Part shown: piece by piece, positions 8,380 through 18,142 of the stretch
Numbering within the stretch: the first letter of the stretch is position 1
Layout of the letters: every line of letters starts with the position of its first letter
Source of the DNA: Desulfobacteraceae bacterium UBA2174
GTDB taxonomy: Bacteria; Desulfobacterota; Desulfobacteria; Desulfobacterales; UBA2174
Direction: 5' to 3'
DNA: 64,000 nt
Assembly (NCBI GenBank): GCA_002327445.1
Contig: DCWA01000032.1
Coordinates: forward strand, 72,087-136,086
Translations under genes and position numbers: made by a program
The notes under the pieces: generated by a model
Databases searched by the model: none
The model's input: the letters and a program-made list of their open reading frames with translations, nothing else
Told to the model about the DNA's origin: nothing

Positions 8380-9174
8380 ATGAACGAAAGCCATCCGAAG
8401 CCTTCGGCCCACCGCTCCGCCAAACCTTGGTTTTACGGTTTGGCGCTGGTGGCGCTGATCTCCCTGGCGATGGTGCGCGGTTTGCGGGAAGCCCCGAATT
8501 CCCCGCCCGCTGCGCCCGCTGGCGAGGCTTCCCGGGTGTGCCTGCCGGTTCATGAACCCCCGGTGATCGACTTCGAAGCCCTGGAACAGGACGCGGCGGC
8601 AAGGGAGCAAATGGCCGAGCGCAAGGCCGCTCACGGCCTGGAAACGTCCATGGACATGATCGTCACGGGCCAGGAGTCGATCCGGGTCGGCGATCAAACA
8701 GTGGCCATGTCCGAAATCCAGCGACAGATCGCCGTGAAGGAGGGGCGCATCATCGAATCCGACACCGATGCCGGCGCGCCGAGCTCCCCGGAGGTCTACG
8801 GGATCCATGTGGTTCAGCCCGGGGACAGCCTCTGGAATATTCATTTCGCGTTGCTGAAAGACTATTTCAAGCACAAGAAGGTGGATCTCCCCCCTTTGGC
8901 CGATGAACCGCGCTTCAACGGCACCAGCAGTGGAGTGGGTCGGCTGCTGAAATTTTCCGAGGGCATGGTCTATATTTTCAACCTGCGCGAGCGGCGCCTG
9001 GATTCTTCCATCGATCTGATCCAGCCCCGCAGCAAAATCGTGGTCTACAGGATGCGTGAGGTGTTTTCGCTCCTGGATCAGGTCGACGTGAACATGCTGG
9101 ACCGGATCCGTTTCGACGGCGACACGCTCTGGTTCCAGGCCGATCCTTCATCCACACCGCCGCCATCCCGGTGA
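8380..9174 (+). CDS. Single-pass membrane protein with a LysM-like domain
   Basis: 264 residues of unknown function. One transmembrane segment (about 17-33, FYGLALVALISLAMV) follows a short basic N-terminus, so the bulk is periplasmic. Residues about 142-165 (YGIHVVQPGDSLWNIHFALL) fit the start of a LysM fold, which in other proteins binds glycan, although the rest of the module is divergent. The C-terminal part (FSEGMVYIFNLRERRLDSS) has no match I can name. It follows rng by 20 bases and precedes yajC, where many genomes carry tgt or queA instead. A peptidoglycan-linked role is only inferred. Confidence 0.75.
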   Translation: MNESHPKPSAHRSAKPWFYGLALVALISLAMVRGLREAPNSPPAAPAGEASRVCLPVHEPPVIDFEALEQDAAAREQMAERKAAHGLETSMDMIVTGQESIRVGDQTVAMSEIQRQIAVKEGRIIESDTDAGAPSSPEVYGIHVVQPGDSLWNIHFALLKDYFKHKKVDLPPLADEPRFNGTSSGVGRLLKFSEGMVYIFNLRERRLDSSIDLIQPRSKIVVYRMREVFSLLDQVDVNMLDRIRFDGDTLWFQADPSSTPPPSR

Positions 9175-9243
9175 CAATTTTCCGGCGCCGGCATGAGGAC
9201 TTTTTCCCACCCGGGCGGCGGGGCTTCCAAAATTCGAAATGAT

Positions 9244-9272
9244 TTGACCCCACTGGTGATTTCCAGTATATC
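9244..9272 (+). promoter_or_regulatory. Predicted sigma-70 promoter of yajC-secDF
   Basis: TTGACC (9244-9249), 17-base spacer, TATATC (9267-9272), matches 5/6 and 4/6. It lies about 140 bases before the yajC TTG start, in the 238-base gap after the LysM-type gene. Confidence 0.5.
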
Positions 9273-9412
9273 AGCCCCGACTTTGCCCGCCGCTGCCGGC
9301 AAGGAGGCCGTCGATGGCCGTTCGCCGGGATATCGGTGTTGGAAACCCGCAGGCAAAAACCAATGATCAACCCGGCCGCTCACAGGCGGCCTGAAGAAAG
9401 GGAGGTGGCGGT

Positions 9413-9790
9413 TTGATCGATATCGCTTACGCCATGGGTCAGGGGGGCGCGGCTCCCCAGGGGGCTGCCGGGGGGTTTGCCTCTTTCGTTCCGCTGATCT
9501 TGATGTTCGTCATTTTTTATTTTCTGTTGATCCGGCCACAGCAGAAGAAGCAAAAAGAGCACCGCACCATGCTCGCCGAATTGAAAAAGGGCGACCGCAT
9601 CATCACCAGCGGGGGGCTTCACGGCCGGATCACCGGGATGGACGAAACGACATTGACCGTGGAAATCGCCGAGAAGGTCCGGGTGAAGGTCAGCCGGGGC
9701 AACGTGGCAGCCCTTGTTCGGGCATCTGCCCCTACCCCTGCCGCCAAACCCGACACCGCCGAAAACAAGCCCGACAAGACCGAAAAATAA
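9413..9790 (+). CDS. yajC: Preprotein translocase subunit YajC
   Basis: Accessory inner-membrane subunit of the SecDF-YajC complex. 125 residues: one transmembrane helix (about 22-41, FASFVPLILMFVIFYFLLIRP), then QQKKQKEHRTMLAELKKGDRIITSGG, the family signature, and a small beta domain, ending in an Ala/Pro/Lys-rich tail. The start is TTG, with GGAGGTGG spaced correctly; no ATG or GTG in frame would keep the helix. It is the first gene of the yajC-secD-secF operon. Confidence 0.95.
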   Translation: MIDIAYAMGQGGAAPQGAAGGFASFVPLILMFVIFYFLLIRPQQKKQKEHRTMLAELKKGDRIITSGGLHGRITGMDETTLTVEIAEKVRVKVSRGNVAALVRASAPTPAAKPDTAENKPDKTEK

Positions 9791-9868
9791 ACGGGAATTC
9801 CCCGGGCGGCGGTTCGAGAACCGCGGGGACGACGGTTCGACCGAATCCACGAGGAAAGGACAAGAGCT

Positions 9869-11446
9869 TTGAAGCGCATCTCCTGGCGCCTGATCGCCAT
9901 CGTTGCGGCGCTGGTGACCGCCGTGGTCTACCTCCTGCCGACCCTCCATCCCGGCCTCTGGCCGCACAAACGCATCAATCTGGGACTTGACCTGCAAGGC
10001 GGGATGCATCTCCTGTTCCGGGTCGACCGGGAAAAGGCGGTCGAAGCGGCTGTTGAACGCAATGCCGACGAGGTGCGCGACGCCCTGCGCCAGGCCCGGG
10101 TCCGCTACCAGCGGATCGAAGTCGCCGAAGGCCGCCACATCGAGGTCCAGCTCGCCGGCCAGGAGGCCAGCGACGGGTTCCAGACCGTCCTCGACAAGGA
10201 ATTCGTCGGATTGCGCATCGTGTCCGACCAGCGCGCCGATGATCTGCGCACGGTGGTCCTGACCCTGCCCGACAAGGAAATCGAACATATCCAGACGCTG
10301 TCGGTGGCCCAGGCCCTGGAGACGATCCGCAACCGCATCGACCAGTTCGGCGTCAGTGAACCGGACATCCGCCGCCAGGCCGATGATCAGATCCTGCTGC
10401 AACTGCCGGGCGTCAAGGAACAGAAGCGGGCCAAGGAGCTGATCGGCCGAACCGCCCTGCTCGAATTCAAGCTCGTCGATGAACTCAACGATCTCGGCGC
10501 CGCCCTGGAAGGCAATGTGCCGGCGGGAAGCGAAGTCCTCTACGAAGTGGCCCGCGACCCCTCCACCAATCGCACCATCAAGACACCGTACCTGATCAAG
10601 AAGCGCGCCCTGCTCACCGGCGGATACCTCACCGACGCCCGGGTGCAGATCGATTCCCAGTACAACGAGCCCTACGTGTCCATCGATTTCGACAAGAAGG
10701 GCGGCCAGATCTTCGAGCGCGTCACCGCTGAAAACGTGAAGAAGCGATTGGCGATCGTCCTTGACGGCAAGGTATACAGCGCACCGGTGATTCAGGAAAA
10801 AATCTCGGGCGGTCAAGCCCGTATCACCGGCAGTTTCACCACCGAGGAAGCCCGGGACCTGGCGATCGTCCTGCGCTCCGGCGCCCTGCCGGCGCCGCTG
10901 ATCCTGGAAGAGGAGCGCTCGGTGGGCCCGTCTCTGGGCTCCGAATCCATCCGCAGCGGCATGATTTCGATGATTATCGGCGGGGTTCTGGTGATCGTGT
11001 TCATGGTGCTCTATTACCGGGCGGCGGGCCTGATCGCCGACTGCTCTCTGTTGTTCAACATGCTGCTCATCGCCGCGGGCCTGGCGGCGTTCCAGGCGAC
11101 CCTGACGTTGCCGGGCATCGCCGGGATCATCCTCACCATCGGCATGGCGGTGGATGCCAATGTCTTGATTTACGAGAGAATCCGGGAAGAGCTGGCCGTC
11201 GGCAAGTCCGTGCGCGCCGCCGTGGACGCCGGCTACGACCGGGCTAGCCTCGCGATCATCGACTCCAACCTCACCACCTTGATCGCCGCACTGGTCCTGT
11301 TCCAATTCGGCACCGGGCCGGTCAAGGGGTTTGCCGTCACCCTCAGCCTGGGGGTCGTGGCGAGTATGTTCGCAGCCCTGGTCTTCACCCGCGAGGTCTT
11401 CGAGCAGATGCTCATAGGCCGCAAGATCACCCGCTTGAGCATCTAA
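9869..11446 (+). CDS. secD: Protein translocase subunit SecD
   Basis: Inner-membrane RND-type subunit that uses the proton gradient to pull proteins through SecYEG. 525 residues: TM1 (WRLIAIVAALVTAVVYLLP), LGLDLQGGMHLLFRV, a large periplasmic P1 region, the SGALPAPL motif, then five transmembrane helices with AVDANVLIYERIREEL, the conserved cytoplasmic loop. The start is TTG behind AGGAAAGGA. secF follows 34 bases downstream. Confidence 0.97.
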   Translation: MKRISWRLIAIVAALVTAVVYLLPTLHPGLWPHKRINLGLDLQGGMHLLFRVDREKAVEAAVERNADEVRDALRQARVRYQRIEVAEGRHIEVQLAGQEASDGFQTVLDKEFVGLRIVSDQRADDLRTVVLTLPDKEIEHIQTLSVAQALETIRNRIDQFGVSEPDIRRQADDQILLQLPGVKEQKRAKELIGRTALLEFKLVDELNDLGAALEGNVPAGSEVLYEVARDPSTNRTIKTPYLIKKRALLTGGYLTDARVQIDSQYNEPYVSIDFDKKGGQIFERVTAENVKKRLAIVLDGKVYSAPVIQEKISGGQARITGSFTTEEARDLAIVLRSGALPAPLILEEERSVGPSLGSESIRSGMISMIIGGVLVIVFMVLYYRAAGLIADCSLLFNMLLIAAGLAAFQATLTLPGIAGIILTIGMAVDANVLIYERIREELAVGKSVRAAVDAGYDRASLAIIDSNLTTLIAALVLFQFGTGPVKGFAVTLSLGVVASMFAALVFTREVFEQMLIGRKITRLSI

Positions 11447-11480
11447 CCGCGGTAGATAAGGTAGATAAGGACGTCGCCCA

Positions 11481-12518
11481 ATGCAGTTCATCAAGCCTGA
11501 CATCAACATCGACTTCATCGGCAAACGTCGTCTGGCCTACGGATTTTCCATCCTGCTGGTCCTGCTCACCATCGCCACGCTGATCTGGCACCGCGGGCCG
11601 CGCTACGGTATCGATTTCGTCGGCGGCCTGGTGATCCAGGTCAAGCTGGACCGGGCGGTGGAGCTGGACAGCATCCAAAAAACCCTGGCCGATGTCGGCC
11701 TGAGCCAGGCCACCGTGCAGCGTTTCGGCCAGGCCTCGGACCACGAATACCTCGTGCGCAGCGACCGGGCGGAAAACCACGAGGATCTGGCCCGGCAATT
11801 CACCGAACGCCTCCATCAGGCCACCGGGGCAACCGCCGAGATCCAGCGCGTCGAGATGGTCGGTCCCCAGGTCGGCCACGATTTGCAGCACAAGGCGTTG
11901 CTGGCCATCTTCTTCTCCATCCTGTTCATGGCGATCTACATCAGCGGCCGCTTCGAACAGCGCTGGATGATCAGCGGCCTGATCGCCGTGGTGCTCATCG
12001 GCACGGTTTACCTGTTGTCGCTCTTCGACGTCGGCATCACGGTGCTCATCGTCGTGGCCCTGGGGGTCACCCTGATTCTGTTCTGGGTGTTGAAGCTGCG
12101 CTACGCCATGGGGGCCACCGTGGCCCTGATCCACGACGTGATCGTCACCGTGGGATTTTTCTCGCTGCTCGACAAGGAGTTTTCCCTCCCGATCATCGCG
12201 GCCCTCCTCACGATCATCGGCTATTCGGTCAACGACACCATCGTCATTTTCGATCGAATCCGGGAAAACCTGCGCAAGAATCCGCGCCAATCGTTCGCGG
12301 AAATCGTGAACCGCAGCGTCAACGAGACCTTGAGCCGCACCGTTTTGACCACCGGCACCTCTCTGGTGGTCGTCCTGGCCTTGACGATACTCGGAGGCGG
12401 CATCATTCATGATTTTTCCCTAGCCTTGCTGGTGGGTTTCATTTCGGGGGTCTACTCGACGGTCTATGTGGCCAGCCCCTTTCTCTTGTCCTGGCAGGAT
12501 AAGGCCAGCCGCGCCTGA
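11481..12518 (+). CDS. secF: Protein translocase subunit SecF
   Basis: Partner of SecD. 345 residues: TM1 near 20-36, YGIDFVGGLVIQVKL after it, a periplasmic domain of about 90 residues, and five more helices. YSVNDTIVIFDRIREN is the hallmark cytoplasmic motif and the Asp there contributes to proton transfer. It starts with ATG at 11481. The membrane part between about 158 and 215 has an extra helix-rich stretch (LFDVGITVLIVVALGVTLIL) compared with E. coli SecF, so it is slightly longer than usual. Confidence 0.97.
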   Translation: MQFIKPDINIDFIGKRRLAYGFSILLVLLTIATLIWHRGPRYGIDFVGGLVIQVKLDRAVELDSIQKTLADVGLSQATVQRFGQASDHEYLVRSDRAENHEDLARQFTERLHQATGATAEIQRVEMVGPQVGHDLQHKALLAIFFSILFMAIYISGRFEQRWMISGLIAVVLIGTVYLLSLFDVGITVLIVVALGVTLILFWVLKLRYAMGATVALIHDVIVTVGFFSLLDKEFSLPIIAALLTIIGYSVNDTIVIFDRIRENLRKNPRQSFAEIVNRSVNETLSRTVLTTGTSLVVVLALTILGGGIIHDFSLALLVGFISGVYSTVYVASPFLLSWQDKASRA

Positions 12519-12583
12519 ACTCCGTCACGGATCGGACCCGATGCTGAACCGTCCCGCCGCAGGTTCCTTCGCCCGGAGGCGGA

Positions 12584-13678
12584 ATGGAGCGCTTGCTGCC
12601 CTGGTTCACCCTGGCCGGTGTCCGCGGCATCGGCCCGCATCTGTTCAAACGGCTGCTGGAAACGTTCGGATCCCCGGAAACAGTGCTGGCCTCGGGACCC
12701 CTGATGCTCAGATCCCGGGCAGGCATCTCCGAACCGCTGGCCCGCGCCATCGCCTCCGCCAAGCCGCCGGAAGGGGTGAGGGCCAACCTGGCGGCGGCAC
12801 ATGCCGCCGGGGTACGGATCGTCACCTTCAACGATGCAGATTACCCTGTTCTGCTGCGCCAGATTCCGGATCCGCCACCGCTGCTGTATGCGCTGGGTGA
12901 ATTGTCCGACGCGGCGCCGGCCATCGCCATGGTCGGCGCCCGCAGTGCCACCGAGTACGGCTTGAACACCGGGCGGGATTTGGCCTCTCATCTGGCGCGC
13001 AGGGGAATCACCGTGGTCAGCGGTCTGGCGCTGGGAATCGATACGGCGGTCCATCTCGGGGCGCTGGATGTCGAGGGACGCACCGTGGCGGTGCTCGGCA
13101 GCGGCCTGGGACACATCTATCCTCCGGAGAACCGCCGCCTCGCCCGGCGCATTGCCGACACCGGCGCCGTGGTGAGCGAACTGCCGATGAGCGCCGGCCC
13201 GGATGCTCATCACTTTCCCCGTCGCAACCGCATCATCAGCGGAATGAGCCTGGGGACGGTGGTGGTGGAGGCCAGCCGCCGCAGCGGCGCCCTGATCACG
13301 GCAAGAATGGCACTGGACCAAAACCGTGAGGTCTTCGCGGTCCCCGGCAGCATCGGATCGCTCAAAAGCGCCGGCAGCCATCACTTGATCCACCAGGGCG
13401 CCAAATTGGTCGCGCGGGTGGAAGACATCCTGGAGGAGCTGCCAGACGCTTCTCTTGCCGGCGACTGCGCCGATCCGCCGGTAAAGGCATCGACAGCGGC
13501 GATCTCCACCGACGGCCAAACCGTCCTGGCGGCCCTGGACGCCTACCCGGTGCATATCGACGTCCTGGCCCGCAAGCTCCAATTGCCGGCCGGTTCCCTG
13601 GCCGGAACCCTGCTGGAACTGGAGCTGGCCGGGGTCGTCTTGCAGTGGCCGGGCAAACGCTTCGCCCGCAAACCCTGA
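12584..13678 (+). CDS. dprA: DNA-processing protein DprA
   Basis: Loads RecA onto incoming single-stranded DNA in natural transformation and is also conserved in non-competent bacteria. 364 residues: an N-terminal SAM/HhH-like region (about 1-80; LAGVRGIGPHLFKRLL), the Rossmann-like DprA core with MVGARSATEYG, VVSGLALGIDTAVH, YPPENRRL and FPRRNRIISGM (about 110-290), then a winged-helix C-terminus (about 305-364). GGAGG precedes the ATG by about 5 bases. It is followed by topA, a common pairing. Confidence 0.95.
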   Translation: MERLLPWFTLAGVRGIGPHLFKRLLETFGSPETVLASGPLMLRSRAGISEPLARAIASAKPPEGVRANLAAAHAAGVRIVTFNDADYPVLLRQIPDPPPLLYALGELSDAAPAIAMVGARSATEYGLNTGRDLASHLARRGITVVSGLALGIDTAVHLGALDVEGRTVAVLGSGLGHIYPPENRRLARRIADTGAVVSELPMSAGPDAHHFPRRNRIISGMSLGTVVVEASRRSGALITARMALDQNREVFAVPGSIGSLKSAGSHHLIHQGAKLVARVEDILEELPDASLAGDCADPPVKASTAAISTDGQTVLAALDAYPVHIDVLARKLQLPAGSLAGTLLELELAGVVLQWPGKRFARKP

Positions 13679-13754
13679 AAGCGCGGCCGGTTGGCATCAA
13701 GGAACTGGCCACCGGGCGGGTGCGGCCGGGATCGACGCGGCAAACCCTTTCAAT

Positions 13755-13792
13755 CCTGTGCGGCCAGTTGCAAGGGGCCAATTCCGCACAGG
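13755..13792. repeat. Perfect 9-bp inverted repeat between dprA and topA
   Basis: CCTGTGCGG (13755-13763) pairs with CCGCACAGG (13784-13792) around a 20-base loop. No T run follows, so it is not a standard terminator. It could be a transcript-stabilising hairpin or a protein site. Confidence 0.45.
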
Positions 13793-13845
13793 GGCATTAG
13801 ATCAAGGCAATCCGCAAACGGATAGCCGACCGTTGGAGAAGGATC

Positions 13846-16167
13846 GTGACCAAACCGCTGGTAATCGTGGAATCGCCCACCAAGGTACGCACCATCAAGA
13901 AATACATCGGCAAGGATTACAATGTCGCCGCCACCGTCGGGCACATCAAGGACCTGCCGGTGCGGGACATCGGCATCGACATCGAACACGATTTCACTCC
14001 CCGCTACCAGACCATCGCCGGCAAGCAGAAGGTCATCAGCGAGTTGAAGCGCGCCGCCGGAGACGCCGCCGATATCTACCTGGCGCCGGACCCGGACCGG
14101 GAGGGCGAGGCGATTGCCTGGCACACCGCCGAAGTGCTTCAAAAAAAAGGGCGCGAATTCCACCGGGTGCTCTTCCATGAGCTGACCGGCGGCGCCATCC
14201 GCGAGGCCATGGCCCACCCGCAGCCTCTCAACGCCCACAAATATGACGCCCAGCAGGCCAGGCGGATCCTGGACCGCCTCGTCGGCTACCAGGTTTCCCC
14301 GCTGCTCTGGCGCAAGGTGAAGGGCGGACTGAGCGCAGGCCGGGTGCAATCGGTGGCCGTGCGCATCATCTGCGAACGAGAGCGGGCCATCCAGGCCTTC
14401 GAACCTGAAGAGTACTGGTCCATCACCGCCGAACTGAGCCCCGCCGGTGGACCGGACGCCCGCACCGATGCGCCGGCGACCTTTGCGGCCAAGCTGATCA
14501 AGAAAGGCGATACCCGGGTCAAGATCCCCGACGAAGCCGCGGCGCGGGCGATTCTCGGCGAACTGGAAGGTGCCGCCTACACCGTGGCCAAGGTGGTGCA
14601 GAAGACGATTCGGCGCAACCCGTTGCCGCCGTTCATCACCAGCAAGCTCCAGCAGGAGGCGATCCAGAAGCTGCGCTTCTCGGCCAAGAAGACCATGATC
14701 ATCGCCCAGCAGCTCTACGAGGGCATCGACATCGGCGACGGTGCCCCCGAAGGGCTGATCACCTACATGCGTACCGACTCGACGCGCATCTCCGAGGAAG
14801 CCGCCAACGAGGCCCTGAGCCTGATCCGCCAGCATTTCGGCCCGGAATACGCCATTCCCCGGCCCCGCGTGTTCGTCAACAAGAACAAGGCCCAGGACGC
14901 CCACGAGGCCATCCGCCCCACCGTGGTGACCAACACCCCGGACAAGCTGGCCCGCTATCTCAACGACGACCAGTTGTCCCTCTACCGCCTCATCTGGCAA
15001 CGTTTCATCGCCTCCCAGATGGCCCAGGCCGAAATCGATCAAAACACGGTCACCATCGCCGCCGGCGACTATTTCTTCGGTGCCTCGGGATCGACGATCC
15101 GTTTTCCAGGATTCATGGCCCTTTACCTGAGTTTCGAGGAAAGCGGCGCCCGGGAGCAGGAACAACAAAAGACCATGCTGCCGCCGCTGCGCAACGGGCA
15201 GGCGCTGCACCTTCACACGCTGGTGCCCCGGCAGCACTTCACTCAGCCGCCGCCCCGGTTTTCAGAGGCATCCCTCGTCAAGGAGCTTGAAGAAAACGGC
15301 ATCGGCCGACCCAGCACCTATGCCACCATCCTGAGCACCATCCGCGAAAAAGGCTACGTGGAGATGACCAAGGGATACTTCCATCCCACCGAACTGGGCT
15401 TCATCGTCAACGACCTGCTCGTGGCCAACTTTTCCGACATCTTCGGGGTCCACTTCACCGCTCGCCTCGAGGACAATCTCGACCGGATCGAAGCCGCCCA
15501 GGTCGACTCGCTGGCGGTGCTCAAGGAGTTTTACGCCCAGTTCTCCCAAGAGCTGGAGCGTGCCGGGGAAAACATGCGCAGCATGCGCGGCATCGGCATC
15601 CCGGTGGGACTGCCCTGCCCCGCATGCGGCAAGGGGGAGCTCCACATCAAGGTGGGGAAAAACGGCGCCTACCTCGCCTGCGACCGCTATCCCGCCTGCC
15701 GCTTCACCTGCAACTATCAGCGGGATGAGAAGGGGCGCGTCCAACCGATTCAACCGGCGGCGGAAACCGTCTCTGACAAACTGTGCGAGAAGTGCGGCCG
15801 CCCCATGCTCGTCAAGGAGGGCCGGTTCGGCCCGTTCCTGGCGTGCAGCGGCTACCCGGAGTGCCAACACACCGCTTCACTCAACGGCAGCGGCGGAGGC
15901 ATCCCCACCGGCGTGGCCTGCCCGGTACCGGGTTGCGGCGGTATGCTGATGGAGCGCCGCTCCAAACGCGGCAAGGTATTTTACGGCTGCAGCCGGTATC
16001 CGGACTGCGACTACGCCATCTGGGACAAGCCGGTGCCGATCCCGTGTCCGCGCTGCGGCCATCCATTTTTGGTGGAAAAGCACACCAAGAAGGACGGCGT
16101 ATTCCTCGCCTGCCCCAATCCCGGATGCGGGTATCGGCAGGATCTCGACAAAAATCCGGCGGACTGA
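13846..16167 (+). CDS. topA: DNA topoisomerase I (type IA)
   Basis: Relaxes negative supercoils by transient single-strand breakage. 773 residues from a GTG with GGAGAAGGAT upstream. The Toprim domain opens the protein (VIVESPTKVRTIKKY; DPDREGEAIAWH with its acidic triad at about 82-88). The catalytic Tyr307 lies in GLITYMRTDSTRIS. The C-terminus from about residue 590 carries four zinc-ribbon units (CPACG, CEKCG, CPVPGCGG, CPRCG starts), more than the three in E. coli, and these probably contact single-stranded DNA or RNA polymerase. Confidence 0.97.
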   Translation: MTKPLVIVESPTKVRTIKKYIGKDYNVAATVGHIKDLPVRDIGIDIEHDFTPRYQTIAGKQKVISELKRAAGDAADIYLAPDPDREGEAIAWHTAEVLQKKGREFHRVLFHELTGGAIREAMAHPQPLNAHKYDAQQARRILDRLVGYQVSPLLWRKVKGGLSAGRVQSVAVRIICERERAIQAFEPEEYWSITAELSPAGGPDARTDAPATFAAKLIKKGDTRVKIPDEAAARAILGELEGAAYTVAKVVQKTIRRNPLPPFITSKLQQEAIQKLRFSAKKTMIIAQQLYEGIDIGDGAPEGLITYMRTDSTRISEEAANEALSLIRQHFGPEYAIPRPRVFVNKNKAQDAHEAIRPTVVTNTPDKLARYLNDDQLSLYRLIWQRFIASQMAQAEIDQNTVTIAAGDYFFGASGSTIRFPGFMALYLSFEESGAREQEQQKTMLPPLRNGQALHLHTLVPRQHFTQPPPRFSEASLVKELEENGIGRPSTYATILSTIREKGYVEMTKGYFHPTELGFIVNDLLVANFSDIFGVHFTARLEDNLDRIEAAQVDSLAVLKEFYAQFSQELERAGENMRSMRGIGIPVGLPCPACGKGELHIKVGKNGAYLACDRYPACRFTCNYQRDEKGRVQPIQPAAETVSDKLCEKCGRPMLVKEGRFGPFLACSGYPECQHTASLNGSGGGIPTGVACPVPGCGGMLMERRSKRGKVFYGCSRYPDCDYAIWDKPVPIPCPRCGHPFLVEKHTKKDGVFLACPNPGCGYRQDLDKNPAD

Positions 16168-16235
16168 GGCGCCGGTGCGCCGTCACCCCGCTTCCCCCCG
16201 GCGCAGAGCATCAAAAAACAAAACTGAATGCCGAA

Positions 16236-16264
16236 TTTTCAGAAAGCGCCGATTACGCTATAAA
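16236..16264 (+). promoter_or_regulatory. Predicted promoter of the DUF89-like gene
   Basis: TTTTCA (16236-16241), 17-base spacer, TATAAA (16259-16264), matches 4/6 and 5/6, in a locally AT-rich patch about 70 bases before the ATG at 16334. Confidence 0.4.
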
Positions 16265-16333
16265 ATATTTTGAACGGCAGATTCAGGCAGCGGCCCCATC
16301 GCCGAACCGGGGTCGACTGGAGGAATCCAAACC

Positions 16334-18142
16334 ATGGACGACAATCCCCCATCCCACGACCATCAATTCGACTACCATCCCGGCCTCAACCCGGAAATCG
16401 ATGCCTGGCACACCGCCTTTTTCATCGAAAACCACCTGGACCACCTTTCCCATCCCCATCTGGCCGCCTCCCCGGAACAGGTCCGGTTCATGGTTTTTCC
16501 CGAAGACGGCGTGCGCTACTACCCGTGTTCGGACCGGATGTTCGCCGCCATCATGGACCGCACCCAGTCGGCCTATCTGCAGCGTTCGTACAACGCGGTG
16601 CTCCAGCGCATCCTCGCCCTGATCGACGGACAAATCGAAGACCCGAAGGAAAAGGAGTTTCTCGAAGCCCTGATCATCACCAAGTACAAGCACGAAACCC
16701 ACGACGAAATTATGATCCCGTCCCGGGTGGAAAAGCGCCTGATGAGCATTTTCATCCGCCGCACCCAGATCGAGGACCCGTTTCGCAGGCTGAAGGAACG
16801 GCGCAACCAGCGCGCCGCCACGGCGCTGGCTTCGCCGGCCTTCCGATCGGCGCTGGACTATGTCGACCCCAAGGAGTTGGCCGCCCCGCTGGACAACCTC
16901 AACGCCATCAAGCAGATGGCCGATGCCATCCAGTTGAGCCGCCTCCTGTGCGCCGCGACTCGCCATGCGATCTGGGAGCCGGCCGATGCGCCGAGCCTCC
17001 AGACCGTCGACGCCGTGGCCCTTTGCCGGCAGCCGCCCACCGGCAACGGGGTCGAAGCCTTCTTCAACTTCGTCGGCGTCCGCCCGGACGGAAAAGCGCC
17101 GCTGCCGCGCGAACCCCGCAAGATTCTCTGGCTGATGGACGAGGCGGGGGAAGTGGTGATGGACATTGCCGTGATCCGCCACCTGACGGGACTGGGTCAC
17201 AAGGTCATCGTGGTGTTCAAGGGGGGGCCGATGTTCACCAAGGCGGTTTTTGCCGACGCCCGGGAGGATCCGGTGCTGCGCCAGGCCCTGTCCGGGGCAT
17301 TGTTCATCGAAGACGAAAAGGTGAGCAAAAACGATTTGCTGCGCATGCTGCGCAGCGACTACGACATCTTCGCCATCAGCGACGGCACCAGCGAACGCCT
17401 CAACCTCATCCTGACTTCCACGACCTTCGCCAGGGCCTTCAAGGAGGTCAACGCCGTGATTTGCCGCGGCGAGGAACAGCACCGGCGGCTTTTCGTCACC
17501 CGCTTCCAGTTCACCCAGCACCTGTTCAACATCGATGTGGACGACCAGGGGAGGCTGCGGATCGAATACAAGCCGCGCCATCCTGAGGTGATCAAGTTCT
17601 CTCATGCCGACCTGGAAGCCAAGGCCCGGGCGATCATCGACCGCATGGCGGAAGCCAAGCAAAATGGAATGATCGTGATGTTCTACAGCGGCATCATCGG
17701 CTCCATCCCCGGCAAGATCGATGTGGCCAAGCAGATCATGGCGACCTTCATCGAGTATCTGCGCGACCAGAGCGCCTCGACCTTCATCATCAACCCCAGC
17801 GAGCACTACGAGCCGGGGATGGATGCCGACGACCTGATGTACATGTGGGAGATCGTTCAGCGCAGCGGCTATCTCGACATCTGGCGCTTCCAGACCAATG
17901 AGGACATCGCCAAGGCATTCGAACTGCTGAGTCGCCGGATTCCACCCGAATGGGTCGGCAAGGACGCCACTTATTCCACCGGGTGCACCAAAGAGATGAA
18001 GATCGCCGAGGAAGTCCAGCGCCAGCATCCGGAAATGCAGATCATCGGTCCGCCGCCGGAAAAGTTCATGCGCCGCAGCGAGTACGGCATCGGCAGCATG
18101 TATGACCGGTGCCTGGTCGTCCAGGGCTGCCGAACGAATTGA
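16334..18142 (+). CDS. ARMT1-like (DUF89) domain protein
   Basis: 602 residues. The central part carries ILWLMDEAGEVVMD (265-277) and GHKVIVVFKGGPMFTKAVFADA, which match the DNAGE...D and VKGGPxxxDA motifs of the metal-dependent DUF89/ARMT1 damage-control phosphatases; DIFAISDGTSERL and VICRGEEQHRRLF fit the later motifs. Those enzymes dephosphorylate reactive sugar phosphates, but the substrate here is unknown. About 260 N-terminal and 200 C-terminal residues are not explained by that domain, so it is much larger than simple DUF89 proteins. GGAGGAA precedes the ATG. It stands alone between topA and a CBS protein. Confidence 0.65.
   Translation: MDDNPPSHDHQFDYHPGLNPEIDAWHTAFFIENHLDHLSHPHLAASPEQVRFMVFPEDGVRYYPCSDRMFAAIMDRTQSAYLQRSYNAVLQRILALIDGQIEDPKEKEFLEALIITKYKHETHDEIMIPSRVEKRLMSIFIRRTQIEDPFRRLKERRNQRAATALASPAFRSALDYVDPKELAAPLDNLNAIKQMADAIQLSRLLCAATRHAIWEPADAPSLQTVDAVALCRQPPTGNGVEAFFNFVGVRPDGKAPLPREPRKILWLMDEAGEVVMDIAVIRHLTGLGHKVIVVFKGGPMFTKAVFADAREDPVLRQALSGALFIEDEKVSKNDLLRMLRSDYDIFAISDGTSERLNLILTSTTFARAFKEVNAVICRGEEQHRRLFVTRFQFTQHLFNIDVDDQGRLRIEYKPRHPEVIKFSHADLEAKARAIIDRMAEAKQNGMIVMFYSGIIGSIPGKIDVAKQIMATFIEYLRDQSASTFIINPSEHYEPGMDADDLMYMWEIVQRSGYLDIWRFQTNEDIAKAFELLSRRIPPEWVGKDATYSTGCTKEMKIAEEVQRQHPEMQIIGPPPEKFMRRSEYGIGSMYDRCLVVQGCRTN

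Noticed and set aside
9380..11524. 714-codon minus-strand frame opposite yajC-secD
   Set aside because: Shadow frame rich in His, Asp and Gln with no domain; secD and yajC are certain.
16283..18028. 581-codon minus-strand frame opposite the DUF89-like gene
   Set aside because: No ribosome site and no motif, while the plus-strand gene has a ribosome site, a promoter and recognisable motifs.
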